Below, one piece after another: positions 1 to 8,697 of a stretch of 58,126 nt of DNA (its first letter is position 1; every line of letters starts with the position of its first letter). The translations under genes were made by a program, and so were the position numbers. The stretch lies in the NCBI RefSeq assembly GCF_019745455.1, contig NZ_JAIETD010000004.1, positions 1-58,126 of the forward strand, given 5' to 3'. This DNA is from Methylobacterium sp. (GTDB lineage Bacteria > Pseudomonadota > Alphaproteobacteria > Rhizobiales > Beijerinckiaceae). The notes below the pieces were generated by a model that worked only from the letters and a program-made list of their open reading frames with translations, made no database searches and had not been told where the DNA came from.

Positions 1-184
1 TCTTGAGATAGCGGGCCTCGCCCTCGACGATCCTCGTCGATGCCGCGGTCACCTGCGCCTTCATCAGGCATTCGATCGGGTTACGGGCCGGCGAGACGAT
101 GACGTCGAGGGCGTTGTCTCGCGAGCAATCCCGGGCCAGCAGCGTACCGGCACAGACGAGGGCGACGGACAGTAATTCAGGCAT
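1..184 (-). CDS. Small exported/anchored hypothetical protein (C-terminus beyond window)
   Basis: Reading leftwards from the ATG at 184, an open frame of at least 61 codons runs off the left edge. It opens with a short hydrophobic stretch (LLSVALVCAGTLLA) and then a polar part containing VIVSPARNPIECLM. An AAAGGGG-like ribosome binding site lies about 5 bases before the ATG. It looks like one of the small conserved hypothetical proteins of Hyphomicrobiales. I do not know its function. The hydrophobic start suggests export or membrane anchoring. The gene is incomplete only because the window ends. Confidence 0.55.
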   Translation of the reverse strand, partial: MPELLSVALVCAGTLLARDCSRDNALDVIVSPARNPIECLMKAQVTAASTRIVEGEARYLK

Positions 185-380
185 GACGGACCCCTTTATC
201 GTGATGGCGAATAAGGTCCGCGGGTTTGGCTCTGGCGTCGGAGCGGCCGCGTGATCGTTGCCTTGAACGTTCGTCTTCAGCGTTGTGCTGTCTCAAGCAT
301 GGCGTATGCCAGGGGCGTTTCTTTGAAAGACATCAACGGCATGCGTTCGGTGCACGCAGACGATCCTTGTGCCTGCGGAT

Positions 381-590
381 TCAGCTCCGCGGTGAGAGCC
401 AGACCGGCTCCGGTTGGTCGGAGGGCAGGACCATCGCGGCGGCGTCTAGGTCGACGACGTAACGATCGGTAAGAAGCCGCCAGATGTCGCCCGTGGATCG
501 TGCCTGGGCAGCGAGCTCCCCGAGTGCCGTATTGATGACGGCCGCGTTGGTCAGCGTCGGCCGGGTGAGGAGTGGATCTGCATTCAGCAT
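381..590 (-). CDS. Small hypothetical protein, 69 aa
   Basis: A 69-residue frame starts with ATG at 590. A possible AAGGA ribosome binding site lies about ten bases upstream, a somewhat long spacing. The composition is protein-like, with an amphipathic middle (LTNAAVINTALGELAAQA) and an acidic/aromatic C-terminal part. It has no signal peptide, membrane segment or motif I recognise. It overlaps two plus-strand open frames (226-462, 251-472) that look less protein-like, so it is the preferred reading but not secure. Confidence 0.35.
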   Translation of the reverse strand: MLNADPLLTRPTLTNAAVINTALGELAAQARSTGDIWRLLTDRYVVDLDAAAMVLPSDQPEPVWLSPRS

Positions 591-754
591 AGGTTGATGA
601 TCCTTGGAGACTTAACTCAGGATGTTCCGATACGGTTAATCGGCCGTTACCCGCGACGCGCTGGCGGTTTTAGCGAATGCGCCGGGTTCGCAGACCGGTC
701 CGGCTGAGTTAGAAGCGCGGCGCGTGTCCGCCCCGCAGCTCCCGAGTCGCCGCG

Positions 755-1651
755 ATGAAAGAACCCCTGCCGAACGTCCATGTCCGGGCGGAAGTCCTGG
801 TTCAGGCTTTGCCCCACATGCAGCGCTACGATCAGGAGATCGTGGTCATCAAGTATGGCGGCCACGCGATGGGCGACCGTGCGGCGGCCGAGGATTTCGC
901 CGAGGACATCGTGCTCCTCGAGCAATCCGGCCTGAAGCCCATCGTCGTCCACGGCGGCGGACCGCAGATCGGTCGGATGCTCGGGCGCCTCGGCATCGAA
1001 TCCGAGTTCAAGGGCGGATTGCGCGTCACCGACGAGGCCACCGTCGAGGTGGTCGAGATGGTGCTCGCCGGCTCGATCAACAAGCAGATCGTCGGCTGGA
1101 TCTCGGCTGAAGGCGGCCGTGCCATCGGCCTCTGCGGAAAGGACGGAAACATGGTCCGCGCCAAGCGCGCCATGCGCACCATCCTCGATCCCGAGAGCAA
1201 GACCGAGCAATCCGTCGATCTCGGTCTTGTCGGCGAGCCCGAGCATGTCGAGCGCGGCGTGCTCGATGCCGTGCTCAAGGCCGAGCTGATTCCGGTCCTC
1301 GCTCCAGTCGCCTTCGGGGCCGACGGGCAAACCTACAACGTCAATGCCGACACCTTCGCGGGCGCCATCGCGGGCTCGCTCAGGGCCAAGCGCCTCCTCC
1401 TCCTCACCGACGTGCCCGGCGTCCTCGACAAGGAGGGCAAGCTGATCCCCGAGCTTTCGGTGGAGGATTGCCGGCGCCTCGTCGCCGACGGCACCATCAC
1501 GGGCGGCATGATCCCCAAGATCGAAACCTGCATCTACGCCATCGAACAGGGCGTCGAGGCCGTCGTCATCCTCGACGGCAAGGTCGGCCACGCCGTGCTC
1601 CTCGAACTCTTCACCGATTACGGTGCGGGCACGCTGATCCGCCGCACCTGA
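755..1651 (+). CDS. argB: Acetylglutamate kinase
   Basis: Catalyses ATP-dependent phosphorylation of N-acetylglutamate, the second step of arginine synthesis, in the cytoplasm. The 298-residue length is normal for the family. The amino acid kinase fold shows KYGGHAMG at residues 33-40 and the HGGGP phosphate/substrate loop at 66-70. The long N-terminal helix before residue 30 ([18 protein letters not shown]) is the one found in arginine-sensitive hexameric enzymes, so feedback inhibition by arginine is likely (inference). ATG at 755 is the first good start, because upstream frames do not continue. A GC-rich hairpin follows the stop at 1659-1693. Confidence 0.96.
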   Translation: MKEPLPNVHVRAEVLVQALPHMQRYDQEIVVIKYGGHAMGDRAAAEDFAEDIVLLEQSGLKPIVVHGGGPQIGRMLGRLGIESEFKGGLRVTDEATVEVVEMVLAGSINKQIVGWISAEGGRAIGLCGKDGNMVRAKRAMRTILDPESKTEQSVDLGLVGEPEHVERGVLDAVLKAELIPVLAPVAFGADGQTYNVNADTFAGAIAGSLRAKRLLLLTDVPGVLDKEGKLIPELSVEDCRRLVADGTITGGMIPKIETCIYAIEQGVEAVVILDGKVGHAVLLELFTDYGAGTLIRRT

Positions 1652-1658
1652 GAACATT

Positions 1659-1693
1659 GGTGCCCGGCTTCCTCCTCCCATGAGCCGGGTACC
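1659..1693 (+). terminator. GC-rich hairpin after argB
   Basis: Arms GGTGCCCGGC (1659-1668) and GCCGGGTACC (1684-1693) pair over ten positions with one G-T wobble and a 15-base loop. It lies just after the argB stop and before the HAD gene. There is no T-tract, so it may be a weak terminator, an attenuator or only an mRNA-stabilising hairpin. Confidence 0.35.
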
Positions 1694-1701
1694 GAGATCG
1701 A

Positions 1702-2511
1702 TTGCGCTTCACTGATTTGGACGGAGAGGCGGGTCAGGCTAAGCTCGCGTCGACAGTCCTTCCGCGAACCCCACGAACCATCTTGTTCCTTCCAGGCGAG
1801 AGCCATTTCACTGCCGCCGAGTCCCGCGGTTTCGCGCATGTCGATACCTGGGTGTTCGATCTCGACAACACGCTCTACCCGAGCGACGCGATGGTGTGGC
1901 CGCAGGTCGACGAGCGCATTACCCTCTACGTCATGCGCCTCTACGGGCTCGACGGGCTCTCGGCGCGCGCATTGCAGAAGCATTTCTATCATCGCTATGG
2001 CACCACGCTGAAGGCGCTGATGCTCGAGGAGAACATCGACCCGCACGACTTCCTCGACTTCGCGCACGACATCGACCACTCGACGATCAGCCTCGATCCG
2101 GCCCTCGGCGACGCCATCGAGCGCCTTCCCGGCCGCAAGCTCATCCTCACCAACGGGTCGCGGCGGCATGCCGAGAATGTCGCGAGGAAGATCGGCATCC
2201 TCGACCATTTCGAGGACGTGTTCGACATCGCGGACGCGCAGTTCGTGCCCAAGCCCGAGCGCTCGACCTACGAGCGCTTCTTGGAGCGCCACGGCGTCGA
2301 TCCGCGCCGTGCCGTCCTGTTCGAGGATATCGCCCGCAACCTCGCCGTGCCGCACGAGATTGGGATGGGGACCGTCCTCGTCGTGCCGCGAACCCTCGAT
2401 CCGTTCCGCGAGGCCTTCGAGCAGGAGGCGGTGCACGAGGCGCATATCGACCATATCACCAACGACCTCGCCGGCTTCCTGAGCGAGCGGGTGCTGCCGG
2501 AGATGCGATGA
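1702..2511 (+). CDS. HAD-superfamily pyrimidine 5'-nucleotidase-like protein
   Basis: A cytoplasmic HAD phosphatase related to the SDT1/PHM8 type of pyrimidine 5'-nucleotidases. Motif I is FDLDNTLYP (nucleophile Asp53 and Asp55 when counted from 1702), motif II is in ILTNGS, the motif III lysine is in VPKPERSTYERF, and motif IV is VLFEDIARNL. The cap between motifs I and II is helical. The start is uncertain: 1702 is TTG with no clear ribosome binding site, another TTG occurs at 1783, and the conserved part begins near residue 46. The stop overlaps the next gene by four bases (ATGA), so the two are probably translated together. Confidence 0.85.
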   Translation: MRFTDLDGEAGQAKLASTVLPRTPRTILFLPGESHFTAAESRGFAHVDTWVFDLDNTLYPSDAMVWPQVDERITLYVMRLYGLDGLSARALQKHFYHRYGTTLKALMLEENIDPHDFLDFAHDIDHSTISLDPALGDAIERLPGRKLILTNGSRRHAENVARKIGILDHFEDVFDIADAQFVPKPERSTYERFLERHGVDPRRAVLFEDIARNLAVPHEIGMGTVLVVPRTLDPFREAFEQEAVHEAHIDHITNDLAGFLSERVLPEMR

Positions 2512-2915
2512 ACGGCCTTGCCGAGGCGCGGGCGCCATCCCTCGACGAAATCGAGGTCCTGGCGCGCGATGCCTTCGCCGAACTCCCCGACGCCTTTCGC
2601 CGCCTCTGCGACGGGCTGGTGATCCATGTCGAGGATTTTCCGGACGAAGAGACGCTGGCGGAGATGGGCTGCGAGAGCGAGTTCGACCTCCTCGGTCTCT
2701 TCCGCGGGATCGGCCTCGCTCAGGGGGGCGAGGCCATGACCGGGCAGATGCCGAACCGGATCTGGCTCTATCGGCGGCCGCTGCTCGACTACTGGTCAGA
2801 GCATGACGAGACGCTCGGGCATCTCGTCACCCATGTGCTCGTCCACGAGATCGGGCACCATGTCGGCCTGTCGGACGAGGACATGGCCGCGATCGAGGCG
2901 GCCGCCGCGGATTAG
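2508..2915 (+). CDS. Minimal zincin metallopeptidase-like protein (DUF1025 type)
   Basis: A 135-residue protein with the zinc motif HEIGHH at residues 113-118 (HExxH) near its C-terminus, preceded by the strand-rich region MPNRIWLYRRPLLDYW. This matches the small metallopeptidase family found next to HAD or translation genes in alphaproteobacteria. The substrate is unknown. There is no signal peptide, so it acts in the cytoplasm. The ATG overlaps the stop of the HAD gene (ATGA at 2508), which indicates translational coupling. The frame could be extended leftwards, but that part lies inside the HAD gene and is an artefact. Confidence 0.85.
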   Translation: MNGLAEARAPSLDEIEVLARDAFAELPDAFRRLCDGLVIHVEDFPDEETLAEMGCESEFDLLGLFRGIGLAQGGEAMTGQMPNRIWLYRRPLLDYWSEHDETLGHLVTHVLVHEIGHHVGLSDEDMAAIEAAAAD

Positions 2916-2928
2916 AGCCGCGCCCGTC

Positions 2929-4161
2929 TCAGGCGTCGTTGGCGGCCTTCAGAAGGCTCGCCTTCGGCCGACGGGTCCGGAACTGGCCGCGCTCGATGGC
3001 CACGAAGGCCAGTACCGTCACTGATAAGGCCGTGATCCACCACAACACGGTCAGACCGACGCCGACGCAGGCAATGGCGAAGGCGGCTGCGAAGGCGGCC
3101 AGCGCGCCGGGACCGAGGGCGGAGCTCTCACGCCCGCTGCGCCTGATCGCCGCCTGCAGGGCGAAGGCGGCCGCGAGCGCCCCGACGACGCCGAGTTCGT
3201 ACCAGAGTTCGAACAGGACCGTGGTGGGCGCATTCGCTGGCAGGAGCCCGACGACACGGCCACGCCGGGTCGTTTCGAATCCATGACCCGTGACGAGACG
3301 CACGGGCTCTGTCGTCACCACCTTCTGCCAGGCCTTGATCGTGAGGACGGCCGGGGCGACGGGTCCCGCGAGGGCGATGCCGATCGGACGCGCCACGAAG
3401 GGCAGGAGCGGCGAGGCCACGAGGAGACCGGCGGCCAGGATCGCAACGATGCGCATGCCGAGGTGCAGGCGGACGCTTCCCAGCGCGAAGGCGATGGCGC
3501 CGACCGCCAGTGCCAGCAACTGGGTCACATTCGGCGAAAGCACGAGGGCTCCTCCGACGAGGACGAGGGTGACGAGGGCCTCGACGTCGCGCCCACGCGA
3601 GCGCAGCCAGGCGACCGCAGGCCAGACCAGCAGGGCAAGGAGGATGAGGTCGCGGTTGAGCGCGCTCTCGTCGTCGGGGGCGCTTCGCAACAGAGCATCG
3701 CCGAACAGGCCGGCTACGATCGCCATGACCGCCGCCGCGGTCACGCCTACAGGAAGCAGATAGAGGTTGGCCGACCGCATCCGGTCCGGCAGCGCAAGGT
3801 AGCCGGCGAGGGTCAGCAGGATCGTGGCTGCGAGGTTGAGGAGACGCTCGGTGGCCGGCCCGAGAAACGGCGTCCAGACCAGGGAAAGGGCCGCCCAACC
3901 GAGGACGAGCAAGCCGGCAAGGAAGGCGGGTGAGCGTACCATCGCCAGGGCGACGGGACGGATCGGCCGGTTCCTGCCGTCGATGGCACTCGCGAGGATC
4001 AGCAGGATCACGCAGATCGGGACGAGGATGACGGTGGCGCGCCGTGCCACCTGGGCCGCCATCGGCACCACCACGAACAGGCCGAAGAAGCCGACACGGC
4101 GCAGCAGAGCCGCGGCGTCGAGGGCCGGGTCGATCGTCTGATGGGTCGGTGCGCGCGCCAT
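2929..4161 (-). CDS. O-antigen ligase/polymerase-like polytopic membrane protein
   Basis: A 410-residue protein with about ten to twelve hydrophobic segments and a longer periplasmic loop at about residues 265-315 carrying GHGFETTRRGR. That pattern resembles the Wzy/WaaL O-antigen ligase superfamily, where the large loop holds the active residues. It would join or polymerise surface glycans at the periplasmic face of the inner membrane (family knowledge plus inference). No glycosyltransferase genes lie next to it, so the substrate cannot be named. It is convergent with the zincin gene, with only 13 bases between stops. Confidence 0.72.
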   Translation of the reverse strand: MARAPTHQTIDPALDAAALLRRVGFFGLFVVVPMAAQVARRATVILVPICVILLILASAIDGRNRPIRPVALAMVRSPAFLAGLLVLGWAALSLVWTPFLGPATERLLNLAATILLTLAGYLALPDRMRSANLYLLPVGVTAAAVMAIVAGLFGDALLRSAPDDESALNRDLILLALLVWPAVAWLRSRGRDVEALVTLVLVGGALVLSPNVTQLLALAVGAIAFALGSVRLHLGMRIVAILAAGLLVASPLLPFVARPIGIALAGPVAPAVLTIKAWQKVVTTEPVRLVTGHGFETTRRGRVVGLLPANAPTTVLFELWYELGVVGALAAAFALQAAIRRSGRESSALGPGALAAFAAAFAIACVGVGLTVLWWITALSVTVLAFVAIERGQFRTRRPKASLLKAANDA

Positions 4162-4297
4162 GATGCGACAACAAGCCGTGAGCCGGCGCCAGGAATTGAC
4201 CCTGCGCTACCTGCGAAGTCCTAGTCCATGCAACGCGGGCACGCTGTAGATGGATCGCAACACCTGTGCCCTTCCCGCAACGCCAGCGGAGCCGTCC

Positions 4298-4816
4298 TCA
4301 AGCCGCCGACGGCTGTCGTCGCCTCGGAGCCAGTCGCCGTACAAGATCGCTCAGCAGGCGCCATCCGGCCCAGGTCGCCAGGAAACCGAGGAACCCCGCG
4401 ATGAGGCCGTCTGCCGTCGTCGGCACCGCGGGCTGGTAATCACGATAGGTCGCCTGGGCCAGCGCCATGTCGGGGTTGCGCAGCACGACCGTTAGCCGGC
4501 CTAGCGGACCGCCGGCTTCCTGCAGTGCCCGCTGCTGCTCGGAGAGGCTGCGAAGCCGCTCGATATCCTCCCGCGCCGCCGCACCTCGCCGGGCCACCAG
4601 AGCATCCTGGTTCTGGCGCAGGCGGTCGACGGCGCCGTCGCGGGTATTGCCGGTTTCTGCCGCGTCCTTCTCGAAGGTCGCGACCACGCGCTTGAGCTCG
4701 TCCACGGTGCCGCCGAGGCGCTGGCTGTACTGCTGGGCGAATTCCGGGCCCTGCGCCCCCACAGCGCCTCCGAAGAGTCCGAGGGCGAGGCCGAGGGTGC
4801 GAAGGACACGGAACAC
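4298..4816 (-). CDS. DUF2937 family membrane protein
   Basis: 172 residues. A signal-like segment at residues 5-21 ends with AVGAQG, a helical/coiled-coil region follows (about 25-105, rich in Arg, Glu and Gln), and a second membrane segment lies at about 132-155. This is the DUF2937 layout. The function is not known. The protein would sit in the inner membrane with its coiled coil in the periplasm. The ATG at 4816 begins the hydrophobic segment directly. Confidence 0.75.
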   Translation of the reverse strand: MFRVLRTLGLALGLFGGAVGAQGPEFAQQYSQRLGGTVDELKRVVATFEKDAAETGNTRDGAVDRLRQNQDALVARRGAAAREDIERLRSLSEQQRALQEAGGPLGRLTVVLRNPDMALAQATYRDYQPAVPTTADGLIAGFLGFLATWAGWRLLSDLVRRLAPRRRQPSAA

Positions 4817-4896
4817 GATGCGGATCTCCTCGGTTCGGCTTCGCGGCGTCGACTGGACAAGGGTGGCTTTCGGAGATCAGTTCCGGCCCCCTCTTC

Positions 4897-5166
4897 TTAA
4901 CCCGCAAGGGCCTCCACCACATCGGGCTGCGTGACCCCGGCGATGGGTTTGGTGATCTTGAGGGCTTGCGTGCGCTGCTTTGCCCGCATGATGAGGATCA
5001 CCGTCTCGAAACCCGGACAAGCCGGATCTGGGCATTGGATCTCGTTCGCCTTGACGACGTCGTCGGCATCGAGCTTCGCCGCTTCCCGTACCCAATTCTC
5101 CACCTGCCGGCGCTGGGCATCGGCTGCTTGAGGTCTTGCCGAGCGGCCGAAGCCGAACAGAGCCAT
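4897..5166 (-). CDS. Small conserved hypothetical protein with CPDPACPG motif
   Basis: 89 residues, starting at the ATG at 5166 (MALFGFGRS). The frame is open further upstream, but that part overlaps the WD40 gene. The core NEIQCPDPACPGFETVILIM has two cysteines five residues apart (CPDPAC), which could bind a metal or be redox active. The C-terminal part is a short alpha/beta segment. It starts five bases after the stop of the WD40 gene and is almost surely co-transcribed with it. I do not recognise a characterised family. A persulfide or metal-linked role is only a guess from the Cys motif. Confidence 0.7.
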   Translation of the reverse strand: MALFGFGRSARPQAADAQRRQVENWVREAAKLDADDVVKANEIQCPDPACPGFETVILIMRAKQRTQALKITKPIAGVTQPDVVEALAG

Positions 5167-5170
5167 CGGT

Positions 5171-6178
5171 TCAACCCGGCAGGGTGAGGAGGCCGGCTTC
5201 GCCATCGACGCAACCGAAGGCGAGACGGCCGCCGCGCGCATCCCAGGCCAGAGCCGAGATCCCGCTGCCCTTCACCGCTGGCCGCACCAGGAGCTCGGAA
5301 GCGTCTACGAAACGAACGAGCAGGATGCAGCCGTCCTCGTAGCCGATGGCGAGGACGAGGGCCTTGGGATGGAAGGCGACGCGGGAGACGCGGGCCGGTC
5401 GCACGCCGCATTCCCGCGGCGCCTTGCCTGTCGGTCCTTCCTTGGAATCGAACGGCCAGGCGATGGCCGCCTCGGCGCCGCCGGTCCCGAGCCAGTTCCC
5501 GTCCGCCGACCAGCTCGTCGAGCGGACCTTGCCGGGGTAACCCGACATCCGCATGTGGCCCTTGTCCGGCGAGAGGCGCCAGCCGTGCAGGGCATTCTCC
5601 TGCATCGTCGTCACGACGAAGCGGCCGTCGGGGGACCAGGTGACGTCGATATGCGAGCCCTTCCAGGCGACCACCTCCGGCTCCGCCGCGAGGTTCGGGT
5701 ACCACAGGGTGGCGCCGTTATAGTGCGAGATCGCGAGGCGATAGCCCTTGGGCGCGAAGGCGAGACCTCGGGCGGTCGTCGGGGCCGTGAAGGTCTTCTC
5801 GCGGCCCTTCGCGTCGCGGGCCGTCACGGCCCGGCCTGCCGCATAGGCGACGGCGCCGTCCGGATGCAGGGCGAGCGCATCGATCCAGGCACCGTTCTGG
5901 GAAGCGCCGATCTCCGTGACGCTGCCGTCGGCCGTCGTCGCGACCACACGTCCGTCGTCACCGCCGGTGACGAGCCTGCGCCCGTCGCCGGCGCCGACGA
6001 GGATGCCGCTATCGGGATGGGCTTCGATCCGCCGCGATCGGTCATCCTCGATAAGGAGGACGCCACCGTCGCCGAGCGCAAGCGCGAGCATGTCCTTCAT
6101 CCAGGCGGCCACGGTGACGTGCGCGCCCGCCGCGATCGGAGTCACATGGTCGGCCAGGGAGGGTTCGCTGAGGCTCAT
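5171..6178 (-). CDS. WD40-repeat beta-propeller protein
   Basis: 335 residues without a signal peptide, made of repeating units such as LAFAPKGYRLAISHY, VTWSPDGRFVVTT, STSWSADGNWLGTGG, VAFHPKALVLAIGY and LAWDARGGRLAFG. These are WD40-like blades, about six to seven in number. Such propellers act as protein-binding platforms, and no enzymatic motif is seen. The gene is followed after four bases by the small CPDPACPG protein, so the two probably work together. The partner and process are not evident from the neighbours. Confidence 0.85.
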   Translation of the reverse strand: MSLSEPSLADHVTPIAAGAHVTVAAWMKDMLALALGDGGVLLIEDDRSRRIEAHPDSGILVGAGDGRRLVTGGDDGRVVATTADGSVTEIGASQNGAWIDALALHPDGAVAYAAGRAVTARDAKGREKTFTAPTTARGLAFAPKGYRLAISHYNGATLWYPNLAAEPEVVAWKGSHIDVTWSPDGRFVVTTMQENALHGWRLSPDKGHMRMSGYPGKVRSTSWSADGNWLGTGGAEAAIAWPFDSKEGPTGKAPRECGVRPARVSRVAFHPKALVLAIGYEDGCILLVRFVDASELLVRPAVKGSGISALAWDARGGRLAFGCVDGEAGLLTLPG

Positions 6179-6216
6179 GCGTCTGATTCAATCCTTAAAG
6201 TCGTCCCGAACCGCAT

Positions 6217-6485
6217 TCAGGCGGTCCCGGGCTTATGCACCAGGGTCAGCATCGTCGCCATCACGGCGAGGACCGCATGCCTCCGACGAGGAAGGCGATG
6301 ACGGGCAGCGCCTGCAGGATTGCGGCGTGAACCTCACCATGGCCGAGATGGACCACGAACTGGGTCGTGTTGCCGCTCGTGAACGAGGTGTAGAGGCCGC
6401 CGAGCCGGCTGAAGCCGATGGCGTCGGCATAGCCCGCGATGGCGGTGAGGACGAGCCCGACGATCAAGCTCCACGACCGGCTCAC
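6217..6485 (-). pseudogene. Remnant of a DUF1275 (YoaK-type) membrane protein gene, internal deletion
   Basis: The frame beginning at 6485 encodes a good DUF1275 N-terminus: a membrane segment, then GYADAIGFSRLGGLYTSFTS and GNTTQFVVHLG. Members are normally about 220 residues, but this frame stops at 74. In another frame of the same strand, a typical last membrane helix and C-terminus (AVLAVMATMLTLVHKPGTA) follows directly and ends at a TGA at 6217-6219. The simplest reading is that about 130 codons from the middle have been lost with a change of frame, leaving a non-functional remnant. Confidence 0.72.
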
Positions 6486-6644
6486 GCCATGCTCCTGGAG
6501 GCCGGGCCGGCAGGGTTAAGGCTTTGCTCACCAAACCCGCGCAAGTTTAGGCAACCAGGGTGAACGTCGGAGCGCACGGAGCCGTTTCTCCAGCGATCCG
6601 GCCTCGGGGCTTTCGTCCTCAGCCGGGTGCGTTGGAGTTGCGTC

Positions 6645-7061
6645 ATGATCCCTTTCGCCTGTGCTGCCTTGCCTTGGCCGGCCGTCCGGTTGGCAGGTGC
6701 CCATGAAACCGTCCTCGTGGTCGAGGACGAGGCCATGGTCTGCGACCTCGCCGCGGAGGCGTTCCTGGATGAGGGCTATCGCGTTCTCACGGCCGCCGAT
6801 GCCGACGAGGCGCAGGCCATCCTGGAGCGCGAGAGCATCGATCTGCTCTTCACCGATATCGACTTGGCCCACAACACCAACGGCATCGCCCTGGCCCGCT
6901 GCGCCCGCCGCCACCGCCCAGGCCTGCCGGTGATCTATACCTCTGGCGGACGCGCGAACCTTTCGCCGGCCGATGCGGTGCCTGCGTCGGTCTTCGTGCC
7001 GAAACCCTACCGGCCGAGCCAACTCGTCGCCGTGGCCAATAATCTTCTGCGCCACGCTTGA
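6645..7061 (+). CDS. Single-domain response regulator (receiver only)
   Basis: 138 residues from the ATG at 6645, which has GGAG seven bases upstream. A GTG six codons earlier is less likely. Receiver-domain residues are present: acidic pair Glu27/Asp28, phospho-acceptor Asp71 in LLFTDIDLA, Ser100 in IYTSGG, and Lys120 in VPKPY. No output domain follows, so it would act through protein contacts or as a phosphate sink. No histidine kinase is nearby. The first 20 residues are unusually hydrophobic for a receiver, perhaps meaning the true start is later. Confidence 0.88.
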   Translation: MIPFACAALPWPAVRLAGAHETVLVVEDEAMVCDLAAEAFLDEGYRVLTAADADEAQAILERESIDLLFTDIDLAHNTNGIALARCARRHRPGLPVIYTSGGRANLSPADAVPASVFVPKPYRPSQLVAVANNLLRHA

Positions 7062-7107
7062 TCTTCTGCACCACGTTTCCTGATCCCCCTCACGGATAAG
7101 CCCCATC

Positions 7108-7479
7108 ATGCGACCCGTCTTCGCCCGCGCCGTCCTCCTCGGTTGCGTCCTCGTCATCGCTTATGCCGACCGTGCTGCCGCCTGCGACGTAAGGAGCGCA
7201 AAGCTCGAGGAGGCCATCGCCGACAAGAGCGAGCTGCGCGAGGCTGCCAACAAGCAGACGGTGCGCGACCTGCGCACCCTGCGCGACGCCGCGATCGTCC
7301 TCGATACCTACAAGTTCGATGCCGAGTGCGTGCGCCTGATGGCGATCGTGACCAAGCTCTCCGCAGATCCCGAGAAGACGATCGAGCGGGGGGACACGGA
7401 CGAGGACAAGGCCGAGGAGGTGATGCAGGCTCGCAAGCCCAAGGTCGTGCCGGGAATCGATCCCGAGAAGCCCCGCTAG
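7108..7479 (+). CDS. Small exported hypothetical protein
   Basis: 123 residues with a clear signal peptide (ARAVLLGCVLVIAYADRAAA, cleavage near residue 25). The mature part is charged and helical, with one Cys just after the cleavage site and another in DAECVRLMAIV, possibly forming a periplasmic disulfide. No recognised family. It lies 46 bases after the response regulator on the same strand and may share its transcript. Confidence 0.65.
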   Translation: MRPVFARAVLLGCVLVIAYADRAAACDVRSAKLEEAIADKSELREAANKQTVRDLRTLRDAAIVLDTYKFDAECVRLMAIVTKLSADPEKTIERGDTDEDKAEEVMQARKPKVVPGIDPEKPR

Positions 7480-7613
7480 GGCATCGGACTGGTTCCGAAA
7501 GCCGACAACCACCCTTTCGACCGCTGCCTAAGGGAGCGGCTGTGAGTGAAGCGCAGCCGGATCCGGTTTCGCGCGTTGCAACTCGGACCTCTCGCAATAG
7601 GCGGATCACAAGC

Positions 7614-8687
7614 ATGGCGGCGGACACGAAACCGGGTCGATCTGGCCTCGCGCACGGATCGGCCGAGCTCCCGTCGGTCGTGGTCGACAGCAACAATATC
7701 GAGTTGAAGGACGAGGAAGGCTTCGTCGGCGACAAGGTCTCGAAGAAGGCCTTCCGCGCGCTTGTCGAGGACTGGCGCGTGAAGATGCGTGCGATCGGCC
7801 CCGATCCGCTCGGCGACCGCGAGAGCGAGACGATCAGCAAGAAGCGGCTCGACGAGAACCTCGTCGAGGGCCCCTCCCTCGCCTCGGGCGTGGTCTTCAG
7901 CGCGGTCGAGGAGTTCTCCCAGGAGCTGGCATCCCTCGTGCGCAAGTTCCTGCGCCAGAAGGGCTGGCGCGACACCTCCCACATCGTGGTCGGCGGCGGG
8001 TTGCGCGACAGCCTCGTCGGCAAGCTCGCGATCGGCCGGGCCGAGGCGATCCTGCGCGGCTCGGGTCTCGACATCGTCCTCGAACCGATTCGCAATCATC
8101 CCGACGAGGCCGGCTTGATCGGAGCCGTGCATCTTGCCCCGTCCTGGATCTTCACCGGCTACGACAGCCTGCTCGCGGTGGATATCGGCGGCAGCAACAT
8201 CCGGGCGGGCGTGCTCGAGACCAACCTCAAGAAGGCCCCCGACCTGTCCCGGGTCGAGGTCTGGCGCTCGGAGATCTGGCGCCACTGCGACGACGAGCCC
8301 AAGCCCAGCCGCGAGGAGGCGGTTCAGCGCCTCATCGATATCCTGCTCGATCTCATCCGGCGCGCCGAGCGGGCCGACCTCTCCCTTGCGCCCTTCATCG
8401 GGATCGGCTGCCCGGGTCGGATCGAGCCCGACGGCACCATCGATCGCGGCGGGCAGAACCTTCCGGGCAAATGGGAGGGCGAGCGCTTCAACCTTCCCGA
8501 CCGCATCGTCGAGGCGATCCCGCGCATCGGCGATCACGACACCATGGTGGTGATGCACAATGACGCCGTGGTGCAGGGCCTGAGCGAAGTGCCGCATTTT
8601 CACGATGTCGAACGCTGGGGCGTCCTCACCATCGGCACCGGGCTCGGCAACGCCCGCTTCACCAGCCGCAAATCGGTGGCGGAGTGA
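7614..8687 (+). CDS. ROK-like sugar kinase with circularly permuted motif order
   Basis: 357 residues from the ATG at 7614 (an open frame upstream lies over the previous gene). In normal ROK kinases the order is DxGGTN, catalytic NDxN, LGTGxGGG, then the C-terminal VLGGG and DAGLIGAA motifs. Here IVVGGGLRD (about 125-132) and DEAGLIGAVHLAP (164-176) come first. They are followed by LAVDIGGSNIRAG (187-199), the catalytic-type NDAVV (Asp317), and IGTGLGNA just before the stop. The ROK zinc motif (CxCGxxGC) is absent. All nucleotide-binding parts and the catalytic Asp remain, so it may be an active kinase. The substrate is unknown. Confidence 0.8.
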   Translation: MAADTKPGRSGLAHGSAELPSVVVDSNNIELKDEEGFVGDKVSKKAFRALVEDWRVKMRAIGPDPLGDRESETISKKRLDENLVEGPSLASGVVFSAVEEFSQELASLVRKFLRQKGWRDTSHIVVGGGLRDSLVGKLAIGRAEAILRGSGLDIVLEPIRNHPDEAGLIGAVHLAPSWIFTGYDSLLAVDIGGSNIRAGVLETNLKKAPDLSRVEVWRSEIWRHCDDEPKPSREEAVQRLIDILLDLIRRAERADLSLAPFIGIGCPGRIEPDGTIDRGGQNLPGKWEGERFNLPDRIVEAIPRIGDHDTMVVMHNDAVVQGLSEVPHFHDVERWGVLTIGTGLGNARFTSRKSVAE

Positions 8688-8697
8688 CGCGCGTGCG

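Noticed and set aside
6560..6590. EcfG-like sequence before the response regulator
   Set aside because: The left box reads TGAAC in place of GGAAC and the spacer before CGTT is 17. It is too weak next to the two exact matches in this window.
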